DNA from: Cytospora piceicola
Taxonomy: Eukaryota; Ascomycota; Sordariomycetes; Diaporthales; Cytosporaceae
Assembly (NCBI GenBank): GCA_023375675.1
Contig: JALQBC010000006.1
Coordinates: 992,001 to 1,056,000, forward strand
Reading direction: 5' to 3'
DNA: 64,000 bases
Part shown: positions 1 to 11,800 of the stretch, piece by piece
Position numbering within the stretch: position 1 is the stretch's first letter
Layout: every line of letters starts with the position of its first letter
Position numbers and translations under genes: made by a program
The notes under the pieces: model-generated
What the model saw: the letters and a program-made list of their open reading frames with translations, nothing else
The model's database searches: none
What the model was told of the DNA's origin: nothing

Positions 1-1
1 C

Positions 2-1099
2 ACCGAGATCAGGAAACAGAACTGGTTCACCCCTATCGCCTTCTTTGCAGGTCACGCCCACGTCCGCGACGCCATCAGTCTGGACGCGAAAGCGTTTGGT
101 ATCGCCAGTGGACGGTACTTCGAGACCATCGGGTGGATGTCGGTAGACGGCCTTACGAAGAAGAAGAAGAACGATAAGGAGGACATCGACGCAGAGGCAG
201 TTTCGTTCAACAGGAGGTACATTGACAACAACCTGTTTGGATTGTACTACCACACTGGCTTGAACGAGACGACCTTCCCCACGGAGCATGGCCGCAACGT
301 GAGCAAGATGGTTACCGAGGCCAGAAAGGCAATGGATCTGGACCAAACGTTTGGCTGTGCGCCTCAGGACTACTGGATGGCTCGGACCAAGTATCCGAGC
401 AACGACAGCATCTACACCTGGCTGGACCAGCAGGTGCTCCCAGACGTGGTTGTCAACGAGTCCCGCAAAGACATCCCGAGGCTTGCCATCATCAATACCG
501 GCGCGGTACGGTTCGACATCTTCAAGGGACCCTTCACACTCGATACGACATACATTGTCTCTCCCTTCATGAGCAAGATGGCATACATCCCAGAAGTGCC
601 CTACAGCGCCGCCAAGCAGGTCCTCGCGATTTTGAACAGTGCAACCCGCATCCTCGAACATCCCGATTACGACACCAGAATGATGGGCCCTCCCGAGCAA
701 TGGCACATCACCCAGGACATTATCTACCCGGATTTGGCACACGTCGAACCAGTGCTCCATAGTGACGGCCAGAAGCCGTTGAGTGATGCCCAAGATAAGC
801 CCGATCTCGTCGGTGGGTACACGACCAGGGATGACATCGGGACTGACGGCGACGATGCAGTCCACGCTCCTATCAACTTCTATGCCCTGCCCAACTGTGT
901 GCAGGCAGAAATCGGCATGCCGGCTGAGGGCGAGCCGGAGTATGTCGACCTGGTCTTTACGGACTTCATCATACCGTGGGTGCTCATGGCCCTGAAGTTC
1001 AGCGGTGGTGATTATAACGAGACGAGCGTCCAGCTCTGGGACGAGGCTCCCTTTACGGACATGTTGGCGACATGGATCAAGAAGAACTGGTCCTGTTAG
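2..1099 (+). CDS. 5'-nucleotidase-like metallophosphoesterase, 3' part
   Basis: This is the C-terminal part of a calcineurin-like phosphoesterase of the 5'-nucleotidase type; the gene begins left of the window. The frame is open from base 2, so the ATG at 137 is internal. The first residues carry the metal-binding motif AGHAHVRD followed by ASGRYFETIGW, which is the end of the phosphoesterase domain in the yeast YHR202W-like family. The remaining 320 or so residues form the 5'-nucleotidase C-terminal domain (for example AIINTGAVRFDIFKGPFT, which would line the substrate pocket). The expected role is hydrolysis of a nucleotide or related phosphate ester in the secretory or vacuolar space, which is inferred from family. 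The stop is TAG at 1097-1099. It converges with ISY1, 263 bases away. Confidence 0.85.
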   Translation, partial: TEIRKQNWFTPIAFFAGHAHVRDAISLDAKAFGIASGRYFETIGWMSVDGLTKKKKNDKEDIDAEAVSFNRRYIDNNLFGLYYHTGLNETTFPTEHGRNVSKMVTEARKAMDLDQTFGCAPQDYWMARTKYPSNDSIYTWLDQQVLPDVVVNESRKDIPRLAIINTGAVRFDIFKGPFTLDTTYIVSPFMSKMAYIPEVPYSAAKQVLAILNSATRILEHPDYDTRMMGPPEQWHITQDIIYPDLAHVEPVLHSDGQKPLSDAQDKPDLVGGYTTRDDIGTDGDDAVHAPINFYALPNCVQAEIGMPAEGEPEYVDLVFTDFIIPWVLMALKFSGGDYNETSVQLWDEAPFTDMLATWIKKNWSC

Positions 1100-1362
1100 T
1101 TCATGTATAGCTAAGAGACGATGATCTCGCGCTCTCACGTACTCAAGTGCTGAGCACGTGGCCAACTTTGTATACTCTCGGGATACAGGCACGGCGTTTG
1201 CTTTTGGTAGCTCAGAATGGTGCATTTTTCGTATTTTGCATGGTAATTAGAAACTGAGACATTATGACCTCCAACTCCGTGAGATGCAAACCTGAAGACG
1301 CCTAGAAACCCCGACATGTGCAAATTCAAGACCCTCCTCATCCCTCATCACCACCACCCTCG

Positions 1363-2211
1363 TCATATCTGGTCGAGCAATTTCCTCCGCCTCCGATCTA
1401 TCAGCTCCTCCTGGACCTCGTCGACAGTAGGAAGCTCCCACGTCATGCCGTCGCCCGCGTCGCCCGGCAGCGGCTCCCAGTCCGGCGGCACCTCCTTGGA
1501 GCCGCCCGACCTCGTCAGGTTGGCGAAGGCGGCCTTCTCCTTGGCGGCCTCGTACGCCAGCAGCTCCTCGTCCTCCTCGCCGGGCGCGTACCCGTAGTAG
1601 GCCGCGTCCACCACCCTCCGCAGGTCCTCCCTGCTCTCCAGCGGCTTGTCCTCCCTCCCCTCGGCGCGCGCCTTGGCGGCCGCCTCGAACAGCTCCTTGA
1701 CGCCGGGCAGCTCCCGCGCCCGCCCGAAGTACTTGTACCCCTTGTTCCCCACGCCCGGCACCTCCCTCCCCTGCTCGTCGTACGTCCTCCCGCCGCCGGC
1801 CACCCTCATGTAGTTGGGCCCGCCGAGGTTCCGGATCTGCACCTCCCACATGTACTTCTCCCGCATGAGCTTGTTGATCTCGTCGTTGACGTCCCGGATC
1901 TGGAAGTCGGAGAGCGCGGGGTCCTGGATCCGGGACACCTTGCGCGAGACCTCCTTGAGGACCTGCCCGCGCCACTTCTCGCACGCGGGGATCGAGTCCT
2001 GCTCCGTGATGAGCCGGGGCCGCCGGGAACGCCCCGCGTCGATGATGCCCAGGTCCGCGGCCTGGGCCTCCCGGAAGCGGAAGAGCATGGACTGGGCCTT
2101 TTCGGAGTTTCGCGCCTGTTTGGTTGGGGAGGTGGGTTGTTAGTGGGTTTGGTGTTTTCGTTGGTTAGTTCGGGGGGGGGGGAGAAGCGTAGGTATGGTG
2201 AGGCTTACCAT
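1363..2211 (-). CDS. ISY1: Pre-mRNA-splicing factor ISY1
   Basis: ISY1 belongs to the Prp19-associated (NTC) complex of the spliceosome and acts in the nucleus around the first catalytic step. The main exon is complement 1363-2115. It reads ARNSEKAQSMLFRFREAQ, the hallmark start of the family but without its methionine. That methionine comes from a 3-nt exon, complement 2209-2211 (ATG), followed directly by a GTAAGC donor; the intron 2116-2208 (93 nt) ends in CAG. The joined protein is 251 residues, with the conserved helical core (for example ALSDFQIRDVNDEINKLM) and a charged C-terminus ending in RRRRKLLDQI. The alternative start at 2088 (MLFRFREAQ) would drop ten conserved residues. Identification is firm; the 3-nt exon is inferred from splice signals. 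Confidence 0.93.
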
Positions 2212-4802
2212 CTTGAAGGTGATGTCTGAGAAACGCGACTATGTGATGGTGTACAGTGTTTGGGGGTGGTTGAGAGGTTGTTTGTTGCAACCAGTGTGTG
2301 TAGTTGTAGCATTGGCGGTGGCAGCGAGAAAACATCCCGCTCAGCCTTGCGAAGCTGCTGCTGTGGGGGTAAACCGGATAGGCCTGCAGCGAATCGGAGA
2401 GCTGCCCGTTATACCCGCTTTGGTGCCCGTGCCACGGGCCAGGTTCAGCCTCGAGGTCACGCTGCAACTGCCTGCAGTGCTAGCTTTCGATCCTGCCAAA
2501 ACGCGCTGTAGGCCAGGCAGGCAGTCCACCCTTGGACCTCCCAACCTGCTTTTCTCCCTCAAAAACAGCTTTGCGCTTCTCTCTCTCGCGACGCAACCTT
2601 TTCTTGACGCGCCTGCTTTCAATACACGGCTTGACTTTGATTTCCAGTCGTCGTCTTTACGCTGCCTTGACCTCTACGTATCCATCCGGATTCGTAGTTG
2701 GTATTGCCTCTCAAGGTCCATCTGCCATACGGTCGCACGCTCATACATAAGTATCATCAGCATCATCAACCAAGGACCTCTGGGAATCGACGCATCGTCA
2801 CCCTTGATTGTCGGAGATAGACCCCTCTATTCGTTTTCTTTGGGACTCTTACACATGAGAGGATGACTGGGCCCTTGCTCACCTGCTTATCTGCCGAGGT
2901 GACTGGTGATTGTCAATCCAACCTGCCTATTTCGCTTGGGACATCAACCAGACGGCGCGATTGACTACGATGGTAAGACGCGTCTGTGTCTTCAGCGTCT
3001 TCCAGCTACGGCCAGGGCCCAGTGGGCTGCGGTCTCTGGCGGTGGTCGTGCCCACGGGAGCAACTACAGACCACCTCGCCTTACTATTTGCAACTCGATT
3101 GAAACTGCCTGAGGTCGCACCTTCGAAGAGCCTTCACGCATGACTAGACAGACAACAACCCACCTCACTTCAGGATGATCAACGCTGTCACTGGCACAGG
3201 CTCTGCTACCACACAATCTTGTCTTGCCTCAAGACAGTTGGTAGGACTCGTCGCAGATGTGCAGCAACGCATACCCGGCCCATGGACACCGTTTGTCGAT
3301 TTTGACTCCACGTGGAAGTATCAACGGACTTGACAACGTATTGTTGGATCTCAAGACGAGCCTGCTCAACTTTATAGATCAAAACGCCACTGGAACTTAA
3401 CGCAGCAAGTGCTGTGTTCAGATGGACGAGCTATGAGTCTGACGGAGACGGACACCTTGACGCACACATACCTCGCATAGACACAACTCGAAAGGAGAAC
3501 CCAGCACCACTTCAACCCAACCCGAACATCAGAAGAAGATAACCAGGCCTATATGTCTTTCAACTGTCTTTTCCCTCTGTATCTTAGTTGCCGAGCGGGG
3601 ACTCCAGTCAACATGCCTGTCATGAAGATACATATCCGGGATGAGCTTTCCCACAGGTCGATCCCTTGGCCTTCACCTCAGTGAAGCCGTTGCGACATGA
3701 CAACATCCATAAGAACAGAGATCTGAGCAGGCACATGTCATCAATATCATCGCCTCCCCCCCCCCGCCATGGCCCCCTTGCCTGTCTTCAATCCCCTCTC
3801 CCCACCCCGTCTCCCTTTTGGACGAAACGTCTCAGCCCGCAATGACGACAACAGCACATACCCAGAGGCAAGTGCCCCAATACCCCCGGTGGACGCCCGT
3901 GATGGTTCAAAATAAATAGTTTTCAATCGGAGCGGGCGAGCGCTTCTCCCCCCTCCAACTGGAGGACGTTCTCGTGGGAAGACGGTGATCGTTGCCTTCC
4001 AAGCTGTTGGCTTCTGGACGAGGAAGGGAGGAGATGACAAGAGGATGACACATACAAAACTTCGCCCGGTGATGACCTTATAGGTCCAAAAAGCCAAATT
4101 TGCAGGCAGCAGAAGCCGCCAGTCTCGTCACATTGTGACGAGGTCTGTCCCCGGCGACGGTTGTCATTGAGAACCATAAGAGAGCTAATCTGAGGGCATT
4201 TATGAAGTTTTGTGTCTTTCCTCGCCATCACCCAACCCCCTCTTACCCCGTCATGTATTTCTTTCTCGTGTCTAGGGCTCGCTGTGTGTATCCGCCGTGG
4301 GCGAGGCTTTAGTGGGCTGTCGGAGCTGGTTCCCTATTCTCTATTGATGGGGGTGTGTAACGGGGTTCGGCACACAAAGGGTATTACTGGACTGGACCAT
4401 AGCTTCACAAAGGACATACGATGGGTATATACGGCTCTTTTGATACCTTCAGGTAGATTTCCTCCAGATGTGAGATCAATCGCGGCTTTGGTGCCAGACA
4501 AAGGCTCATAGCACTGAAAAGTCTGTATTACGGTCACAGATGACAGCAGATATCAAGTGCAATGGTCAGGTAGAAGCAACTATCAAAAGCTCATTTATTG
4601 GTCCCAGTTGAATTTTGCAAACCCAGGCCCGTTCCTAGTGGGGTACCTATCCCTATCGTATTGTACATGCGCACAAGTGCCAGATACTCCTTTAACCCAG
4701 CCCGTAAACAATGCGCAAATATCTCACTATCCGCGGGATATCATCATCACCGCCACACACACACGCACACCCAGCCATCCGCTGCATCTCCTCCCGACCC
4801 AT
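2212..4802. other. Spacer between ISY1 and WBP1
   Basis: About 2.6 kb with no gene I can support. It holds the ISY1 promoter and leader at the left end and the WBP1 3' flank at the right end, where short CA-rich tracts occur near 4750-4770. Open frames here are short, on both strands, and show no recognisable domain or consistent splice structure. Confidence 0.6.
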
Positions 4803-6491
4803 CTACTGCGTCTTCTTGGCCTCGCCGGCCTGGGGGACGGGCTTGTTGAACATCCAGATGGCCACAAAGACCAGGAAGCCCAGGGACGTGACGCCGATGC
4901 CGCCGAGGTAGGGCCAGGCGGCGGAGATCTCGTGGCTGAAGGGGTACTCGTCGTGGGCCAGGTGGCGGACGGTGACGGCGCGCTTCTCCTCGACCGAGGT
5001 CAGGAAGGGCCGCTTGTAGTTGGTGACGAAGTTGAAGACGCCGTGGTGGTCGGGGACGGTGAAGGTGGCGCGGTAGACGCCGGCGGCCTCGGTGGAGGCG
5101 CGCTTGGCGCCCTCGAGCGGGAGGCGGTGCAGCGGGGAGAGCATGCTGAACTCGAGCTGGAGCTCGTCGCCGTCGGGGACCTTGAAGGCGTACCACTGGT
5201 CCCAGACCCACTCCGAGATGGAGATCTCGTACGTCTGGTTGGTTCGTGTTGTCAGTTTTCTGGTCCCTTTGATCTTCAGGGGAGGTTCACCGGCATCTGC
5301 AAGGAGGGTGGGTGGATGAGTGGATGAATACATACAACATTGTTGTTGATACGGTAGATCTCCGGGTTGGAGACGTTGGCCAGGGGCCCCTCCTCGGCGA
5401 GGTGGTGCTCGACGTAGTTGACGCGCAGGTGGCCGATCTCCTGGAAGGTCCAGCCGGTCAGGCGGCGGGCGAACTGCTCGTTCCAGGCCCTGACGGGCTC
5501 GGCGTCGCCGGGCCTCTGGACCTTGGCGTCGAACCACGCGTCCTGGAACATCTCGGCCGAGGCGGCGACGGTGAAGCGGGCCGAGTTGAGGGCCTGGAAG
5601 GCGGAGACGAGGGAGAGCTGCTCGCCGGCGGCGAAGACGTCGTCCAGGACCTCGGACTGCTCCTTCTGGTTGTAGATGTAGGCGGTGCGCGGGGCCCTGA
5701 GGATGGGCGTCAGGAGGGCGCCGCCGCCGAGGACGTGGCCGAGGGCGCGGGGCACGGCGAGCAGGTCGGCGCGGCCGCCGCTGCCGAAGTAGTTCTTGGT
5801 GTCCGGGCGGTACTTGCCCGGGGTGGGCACGAGGACGACGTCGTGGAGGTCGGCGGCGCTGCGGGAGTCGTAGTTGAAGTGGTCGACGACGAGGCCGGTG
5901 CGCTCGGCGGGGACCTGGATGTCCAGCTCGAGGAGCAGGGCGTTCAGGGCGGTCGGCACGGGCTGGGTGGCGCTCAGGGCGAGCATGATGTTGCCGCCGG
6001 CGTCGAGGAAGTCGAGGAGGAGCTTGGCCGTCAGGTTGGGGCCGAGTCCTGGAGGGGGGTCCGTCGTGTCAATGATGTTCTGCCCATGGCGTTGGAGAGA
6101 GGTGGAGGGGGTGGGGGAGCTTGTCTCGGTCTCACTCACCCTTTGCTTTGGTTGGGAAGATGATGACATGGTCATAAGTCCTCTGGCCCAAGTGGTCCAG
6201 TTTCAGGTCCTCGGACTTGGGAGTGGCATGGCTGATCTTGTAGCCTCGCTCTGTGAGTGTGTAAAGGCATCGTCAGCAAGCAAGCAAGCAACAAGGCCGG
6301 ATTGGATGTCCCGGTGGGACTACTTGGCAGGGTAGACGGATGGCCTTACTCTCGAGATCCCCTATAAACTTGGAGTAAAGCTTCTGGTCCTCGACATCGT
6401 CCCAGACGCTCAACAGGCGACTGCCGGTAGCGCTGGCAGCTTGCGCAACGGCCGCCAGGAACAGCAGTAGGGCAGAAAGAAGGAACTTCAT
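4803..6491 (-). CDS. WBP1: Oligosaccharyltransferase 48 kDa subunit WBP1
   Basis: WBP1 (DDOST/OST48) is an essential subunit of the oligosaccharyltransferase that transfers the dolichol-linked glycan to nascent proteins in the ER lumen. Four exons, all complement: 6350-6491, 6140-6250, 5336-6048 and 4803-5234, giving 465 residues. The start MKFLLSALLLFLAAVAQA is a clear signal peptide; the in-frame ATG at 6503 would only add four residues before it. Family motifs follow, including RTYDHVIIFPTKAKG. A single membrane segment lies at about residues 429-449. The protein ends KKTQ, a dilysine ER-retrieval signal of the KKxx type as in the yeast protein. Introns have GTAAGG, GTGAGT and GTATGT donors and join in phase. 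The gene is divergent with the complex I subunit, 742 bases apart. Confidence 0.95.
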
Positions 6492-7233
6492 GGTTGGAAA
6501 CACACGAGAGCGCCTACTTGCGCAGATGAAAGGGAAAGAAGGAAGGTAATGGCAGTTCCCTGCTTGTTGTCATGTGGCCTCTGGAGGTGAGAGGTGTGGT
6601 ATAATCGCAGGTGTCGTCGTCGTCGTGCCACCAATTATTTTAACACATCAAAGTCAATCAATCCCCAAGAAAGTTGACAGACGGACGGACAGACAGACAG
6701 ATACACAGAGCTCCAGTATGTATGTGTCTTGCTTGCTTGCTATGGATACGTAGTCCTTTGCCAAGACTTTACCTACCTAAGTATTTTGGTGGGGCCCCCA
6801 TTGAAGGGTCGACTGGTCAATGCACCGTTGGCCGAGGTGTTGACAGGGGGTCACAGAAGGCAGCTTCAGCACCTACCACCTGCCGTAGCACCTGGACTTG
6901 GACGCGTTACAGGGGTTGCCCCGGGTAAATACCTACCTGGCAGCCCGGGTACTTACACTACTGTATAAGCGGAACACCGCACTTACACACTCCCGATTGA
7001 CCAATCACTCCGCACTGTTAACGTGCCTGACCCTCCCTCCGACCTCCACCTTCACCTTCACCCTCACCATCACCATCACTTGACCTCTCGCTCTATCTCC
7101 CAATTGTTGACTTCCAAGAAACAGAGACAAGCAAGCCGTTGCCCTCTGTTGCAGAGCCTCTTCGGTGATAATCATCGCCCATACCTTCCTTGGTCTGACC
7201 ATCCCATACGACACGAGATATACCGTCCCAACC
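6492..7233. promoter_or_regulatory. Shared divergent promoter, WBP1 / complex I 9.5 kDa subunit
   Basis: A 742-base spacer between two divergent start codons. It contains CCAAT pentamers at 6631-6635 and 7001-7005, a GTCGTC repeat at about 6612-6627, and an ACCTACCTAAGT motif near 6771. CCAAT is the recognition core of the fungal HAP complex, which controls many respiratory genes, so the site 229 bases upstream of the complex I subunit is a reasonable candidate. This is inference from short matches only. Confidence 0.45.
7001..7005 (+). promoter_or_regulatory. CCAAT box upstream of complex I subunit
   Basis: CCAAT pentamer 229 bases before the start codon of a nuclear respiratory gene. HAP-complex control is plausible from family knowledge but is not shown by the sequence. 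Confidence 0.35.
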
Positions 7234-7588
7234 ATGTCCGGTCGAGCGCCCCTCTTCTGGCAATCGCCCTTCCGCTACTGGCGCTGGTCGGCCCGCGAGC
7301 GTCCCGCCCTCTTTTGGTCCTGTGTCATAGGAGGACTTGGTCCCGTCACGCTGGCCGTCGTGCCCCCCATCAGACATGCCTTTGGGGATTACGATGCGAA
7401 GCCCATACCTACCACATACCCAAGTACGAACGATTCCAGTTCCTCCCTCCATTGGCTAACCTTCCCTTTTTTTTCTTCTTTTCTTCCTCTTCTTCACGAG
7501 CTGCGATACTGACTCTATTGTTCTCATTAAAACAGTCCCTCTGGGCCCTAGGAAGAAGCTGACCGGCTACGATGACAATGTGGAGTGA
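7234..7588 (+). CDS. NADH-ubiquinone oxidoreductase 9.5 kDa subunit
   Basis: A small accessory subunit of mitochondrial complex I, matching the Neurospora 9.5 kDa subunit. Exons 7234-7423 and 7536-7588 give 80 residues. The N-terminus FWQSPFRYWRWSARERPALF leads into one hydrophobic segment (about residues 26-45, VIGGLGPVTLAVVPPIR), and the C-terminus PLGPRKKLTGYDD is the family signature. The signature lies entirely in exon 2 and is recovered only by splicing (donor GTACGA, acceptor AACAG, 112-nt intron). There is no cleavable presequence, as is usual for small single-span complex I subunits. It is divergent from WBP1. Confidence 0.92.
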
Positions 7589-8810
7589 TGATGTGGGAAA
7601 ACGGGACACCCAGAGCGGCCACTCCTCGACTCTTGAGAAGCTCGGGGTCCTCGACGCAGATATGGCGGACGGCATCCGCAACATCGCCGCCGAGGGGATC
7701 GCCGACAAGTTTGAGGAGCGGTACCGAATCTTCCCTGGTGACTGGAAGGGGGTGCAGATCCGCAGGGACAGAGTCCGGTGGAGCAGAAGGGTAACGACGA
7801 ACCGAACGAGATGCAATGAGCTATACGACTGACTGGGAGGGTGGGGAGTCCGCCACATATGAAGAGAGCCTGTGTTGACTGTGAATTAGAGAGGCGTTAG
7901 GGATGAATTCAAATTGAATGAAACTGCGGCAAAGATGAACGTTCATTCTCGACCCAGATTACTATACTCACGCCAGTCATGTGCCAGTGTATGATATTGT
8001 TTGTGCTAGACGACGACTCTTCATCTTTGTCCTTCACATCTTGCGATGAACTCACAGCAGACTTGACCTCCAACGTGCAACAACGGCTGGGCATCTAGTA
8101 GACGTGCTTCTTCTTTCAGGACAGAAACCTGTCGCAAAGACAACAAAAGAAATGACACACACCTTTCAGGAACTTGGATGATATTCCACGCGGTTTACTT
8201 CTTGCGACAGAGGGCATCACATGAATAAAACAGCCTTCTCACGAATCGTGAATACTGCTAGACGGACCCACCAGCCCGCGGCCCGAGTCGCTGCTCTAAA
8301 CAAACAAGCCCGCCGCTCCTTTTTGCCTTAGACGGAGCAAGAGCTGTATGCTGTACAAATATTATACAAGATGGTTATTTTCGGGTCCAGTACAGCAAAG
8401 CACACCTTGTGGAATGCGATGTCAAACAGGTTTAAGGAGCCAAGTCGATACGCCATTTAATACTTGTCTATCCTCTCTATATTTCCAGAATCTTGTCGTC
8501 GAGGCGCTCAACTCTATTCCGCCAACCAACAACCAACCAACCAACCGCTGGAAATGCAGAAACACATCGGTAGAGGCTTTTTGTAACCAATGGTAACAAC
8601 AACAATCAAGTCAGAGACGACCGCTAGGACCAAAGCCTCAAATCAAAACCCCCCCAAAAAGAAAGAACGAAAGAAAAAAACACCACAAAAAAACAGCGCT
8701 CCTCGCTTCACTCCATGCCGCTCCATGCCGTACCGTGTCATACCATCCATATAACACACCCCCCGGCCCATACCTCCGTCCAAACCCCTCCGTGCTGACG
8801 AGGAAAGTCA
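7589..8810. other. Convergent 3' spacer, complex I subunit / BEACH gene
   Basis: About 1.2 kb between two gene ends. The first 240 bases keep an open frame (7572-7832, overlapping the subunit's last exon out of frame) with coding-like composition; see findings. The rest is AT-richer with no gene. CAAC repeats occur near 8523-8543. Confidence 0.55.
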
Positions 8811-11800
8811 TTAACGCTCCCTCTGCACCAAGTTCCATTCGTACTAATCACACACAACTGTTAGCTGACCATCTTCCCCCAAAAACCCGGTTATCCAAAG
8901 GAAGACAAAAAGAAAAACTTACCACTCGTCCATCGTCATCCCCCGTATAGACCATCAGCGGCATGGGCGTGATGCAGGTGATGGGCGCGTCCACGTTCGC
9001 GCCCGTCTCGCTCTTGTTGTCCGCGTGGTCCAGCCTCCTGAGCAGCTCCAGCACCCACTTCCCGTCCCCGCGCCTCACGACCCTCCTCCACACGTTGACC
9101 TGGCCCCTCCTGTGCCCCGTCAGGACGAGGAAGTTCTCGAGCCACTCGCTGGACTGGCCCTCGTAGAAGGCGCACGAGTGCACGTAGTCGTCCGCCGCAG
9201 GCGCGGCGGCCTCGCTGGCCCCGCCGTTGTTGTTGCTGCTGCCCCCGCCGTTCCCGCCGCACACGTTCTGCTCGAGGATGAGCTCGCCGTTGAGGTCGAA
9301 AAGGAGCACGTTGGGGCCCGAGCACAGCATGATCTCGCCCGACACGTCGTTGATGCGCGCGCACTCGACCGGCCGCGTCACGGGGAGCTTGCGGATGAAC
9401 TCGAGCCGGTTGAGGTCCCACAGGAAGGCCGTGCCGTCCTGGGACACGGTGAGGAGCGTGCTGAAGGCCTTGGACACGGCCATGACGGTGACTGGCGTCT
9501 TGTGCCCGAAGAGGGACATCCGCGGGAGGAGCTCGACGTTCTTCCCCGGCGGGGACTTGACGGTGTACACGGACACCACGCTGTCCTCGCCGGCGGTGAT
9601 GAGGGTCTTGGAGTCGGCGAAGGTGATGCAGGATATCTGCCCCTGGTGGAGATTCTCGAGGAGCCCGACGGGCTTGCGGTTGTCGCTGAGGAAGAACCGG
9701 ATGCTGTTGTCTGCAAAGCCCCACTCCAGGAACTTATCAAAGTGCGGTGGCATGTTGAGGCGAAAGGGTGATGCGCACAGGAGACGATCGAGCTTGGGGG
9801 CGTAGATGAGGGACGCAACCCTCTCGTGGCTCTCGAGCAGTGGATAGCTGACCCTTGTCAAGTATTTGACACCCGTGTCCAGTCTTCTCGTTGGCATTTG
9901 GATGTGCTCCCGACCCGGGTGAGGTTTTGAAAAGACCTGGTGAGGCGTCTGTCCGAAGTTGTGGATAATGTTGGTGGTGATGGCCCGCTCGTTCTTATCC
10001 AAGAGACTGTCCAGATCAATAGCACCATGGTAAGACAGGTGGTGGAAGACGTTTAGGTTCTCAACGGCAGCCTCGCCTCTCTGCTTGTAGCCGAAGATCA
10101 GATCGATCCAGTGATGTAGGTTCTGGGTTACATAGGGGCTTTCGAGCGCCTCGCGGTTCTTCGCAATGAAGATCTTTGGGTCTCCTTTGGCCCACGGTGG
10201 CAGTTCGACATGATCAACCCTCCCAGCGTCGCCTTGGCGCTCACCAAAGTCGTATCCGTTGATATTTGAAAGGAAGTCAGGCAGATAGAAGAACTCGGGA
10301 ATGAGTTCTCGCACATCGGTTCCATTGTCCCTTGATGCCGATTTCCAAGCGCCTTCGATGGAGTAGAACAGCCTGTCAGGGTGATCGAAAGAGCCTCCTT
10401 GGAGCAGGATGTACGACTGCACAAATGGAGGAAGACGGATGAGGTACGACGCAACTACCATGGCAGAGGAGTAATGAGTTCCGTAGTGGAACGGTATCTC
10501 ACCCACTTCCATCAAGTTGCTGTACCGTGACATGTAGTCGGTCTGACGAGAAACGGTCTGCGCGCCCATTGGCTTTGACAGGTCACGGAAGCTGGATGGT
10601 TTCGTCAGATCCAGATCGTCGCTGGTATAATCCGCAATGACCCAGGGGAAGACGGGGTATTGCGTCAGATCATTGAATGTCCTCCCTGCCATCGTGTTGA
10701 CGAGCATCAGGTAGTGGAAATTGGAGATCTCTCCCTTCTGCCACCTTTTCATGACTGGGTTCCACGGCGACGCATTGAAAATGCTTCCAAACTTGGAGCC
10801 GAACGACTGAGGTGACTCGTCAAAGACCTTGATAGCCTCCAACCGCCATGCGTCTTCTGGGTTTGGTAAGGACTTCGAGTCTGACGTATGCGGAGTCTTG
10901 TTCGAGAGCTTGGCGAATACCTCGTCTCGAATACTTGGGGTCAACGCTGTCATCAGGTAACTCCGGCCATCCGTGAAGAAGATCTCGATGGCGACATCCC
11001 TGAACAGGAAACGGCGCTTGGAAATACTAATCACATCGTGCCATCTCCAGCTTCGGGACTCCTGTTCGCTGCCTCTCTGCGATTTGGGTTTCTCGGCCGC
11101 CTTGGCACCTGTAATGATCTGGGAGTATGGATCGCGCTCCTCTGCAGGGGCCTGCCAGACATTGATGATCTCGCCATCAGCGCTGCGGAAGACGTTGTCC
11201 ATGATATACAGTGCCTCCTTGCCGATGATAAGGATGCCTTCGCAGGCCTCAAGACCAATGATACGTGAAATATTGTAGACACTCTGGACCGTGTCTCCGA
11301 GCTCGAGACGTCTCATGACTTTCCTGTTCTTGTCCTCGAAGGAGTCGTCGCCTTCTGGTTCGTTGAGATCTTCGATAAGTTCGAAGTCCTCCTCCGGTAT
11401 CACACCTGATTCTGGCTGTTGCTCAGTTGACGCTGCCTCGTCTGCCTCAACAGTGCCATCTCCAGCCATTTGGGTGGACTTCACCATAGGCGTGTTGGTA
11501 GTGGATGTCCCAGGGCCAATCTTGGTGTCCAGTCTAAGGCCGCCAATGTTCGGCGTGGCATCTGACGGCTTAGACTCCGAGTGCTTCTTCTTCGTCTGCT
11601 TGGATTGGTATTCCTCCTGCATCTTCGAGTTGTCGGGAAGAAGACGCAAACGCATCCGGTTTCTGCCTTCCGTCCTATCAAGTTTCCACTTTATTGAAGG
11701 TGTTGGTTCTGCAAAGACAGCACCGGGTCGCTTGAGGTCTCGGTCCATCTTGGCGAATGAAGAGACCAGGAAGACAAAATCATCCTGCTGGTCCTGGGTG

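Noticed and set aside
1318..2229. 303-codon frame antisense to ISY1
   Set aside because: Shadow of ISY1, which has full family similarity.
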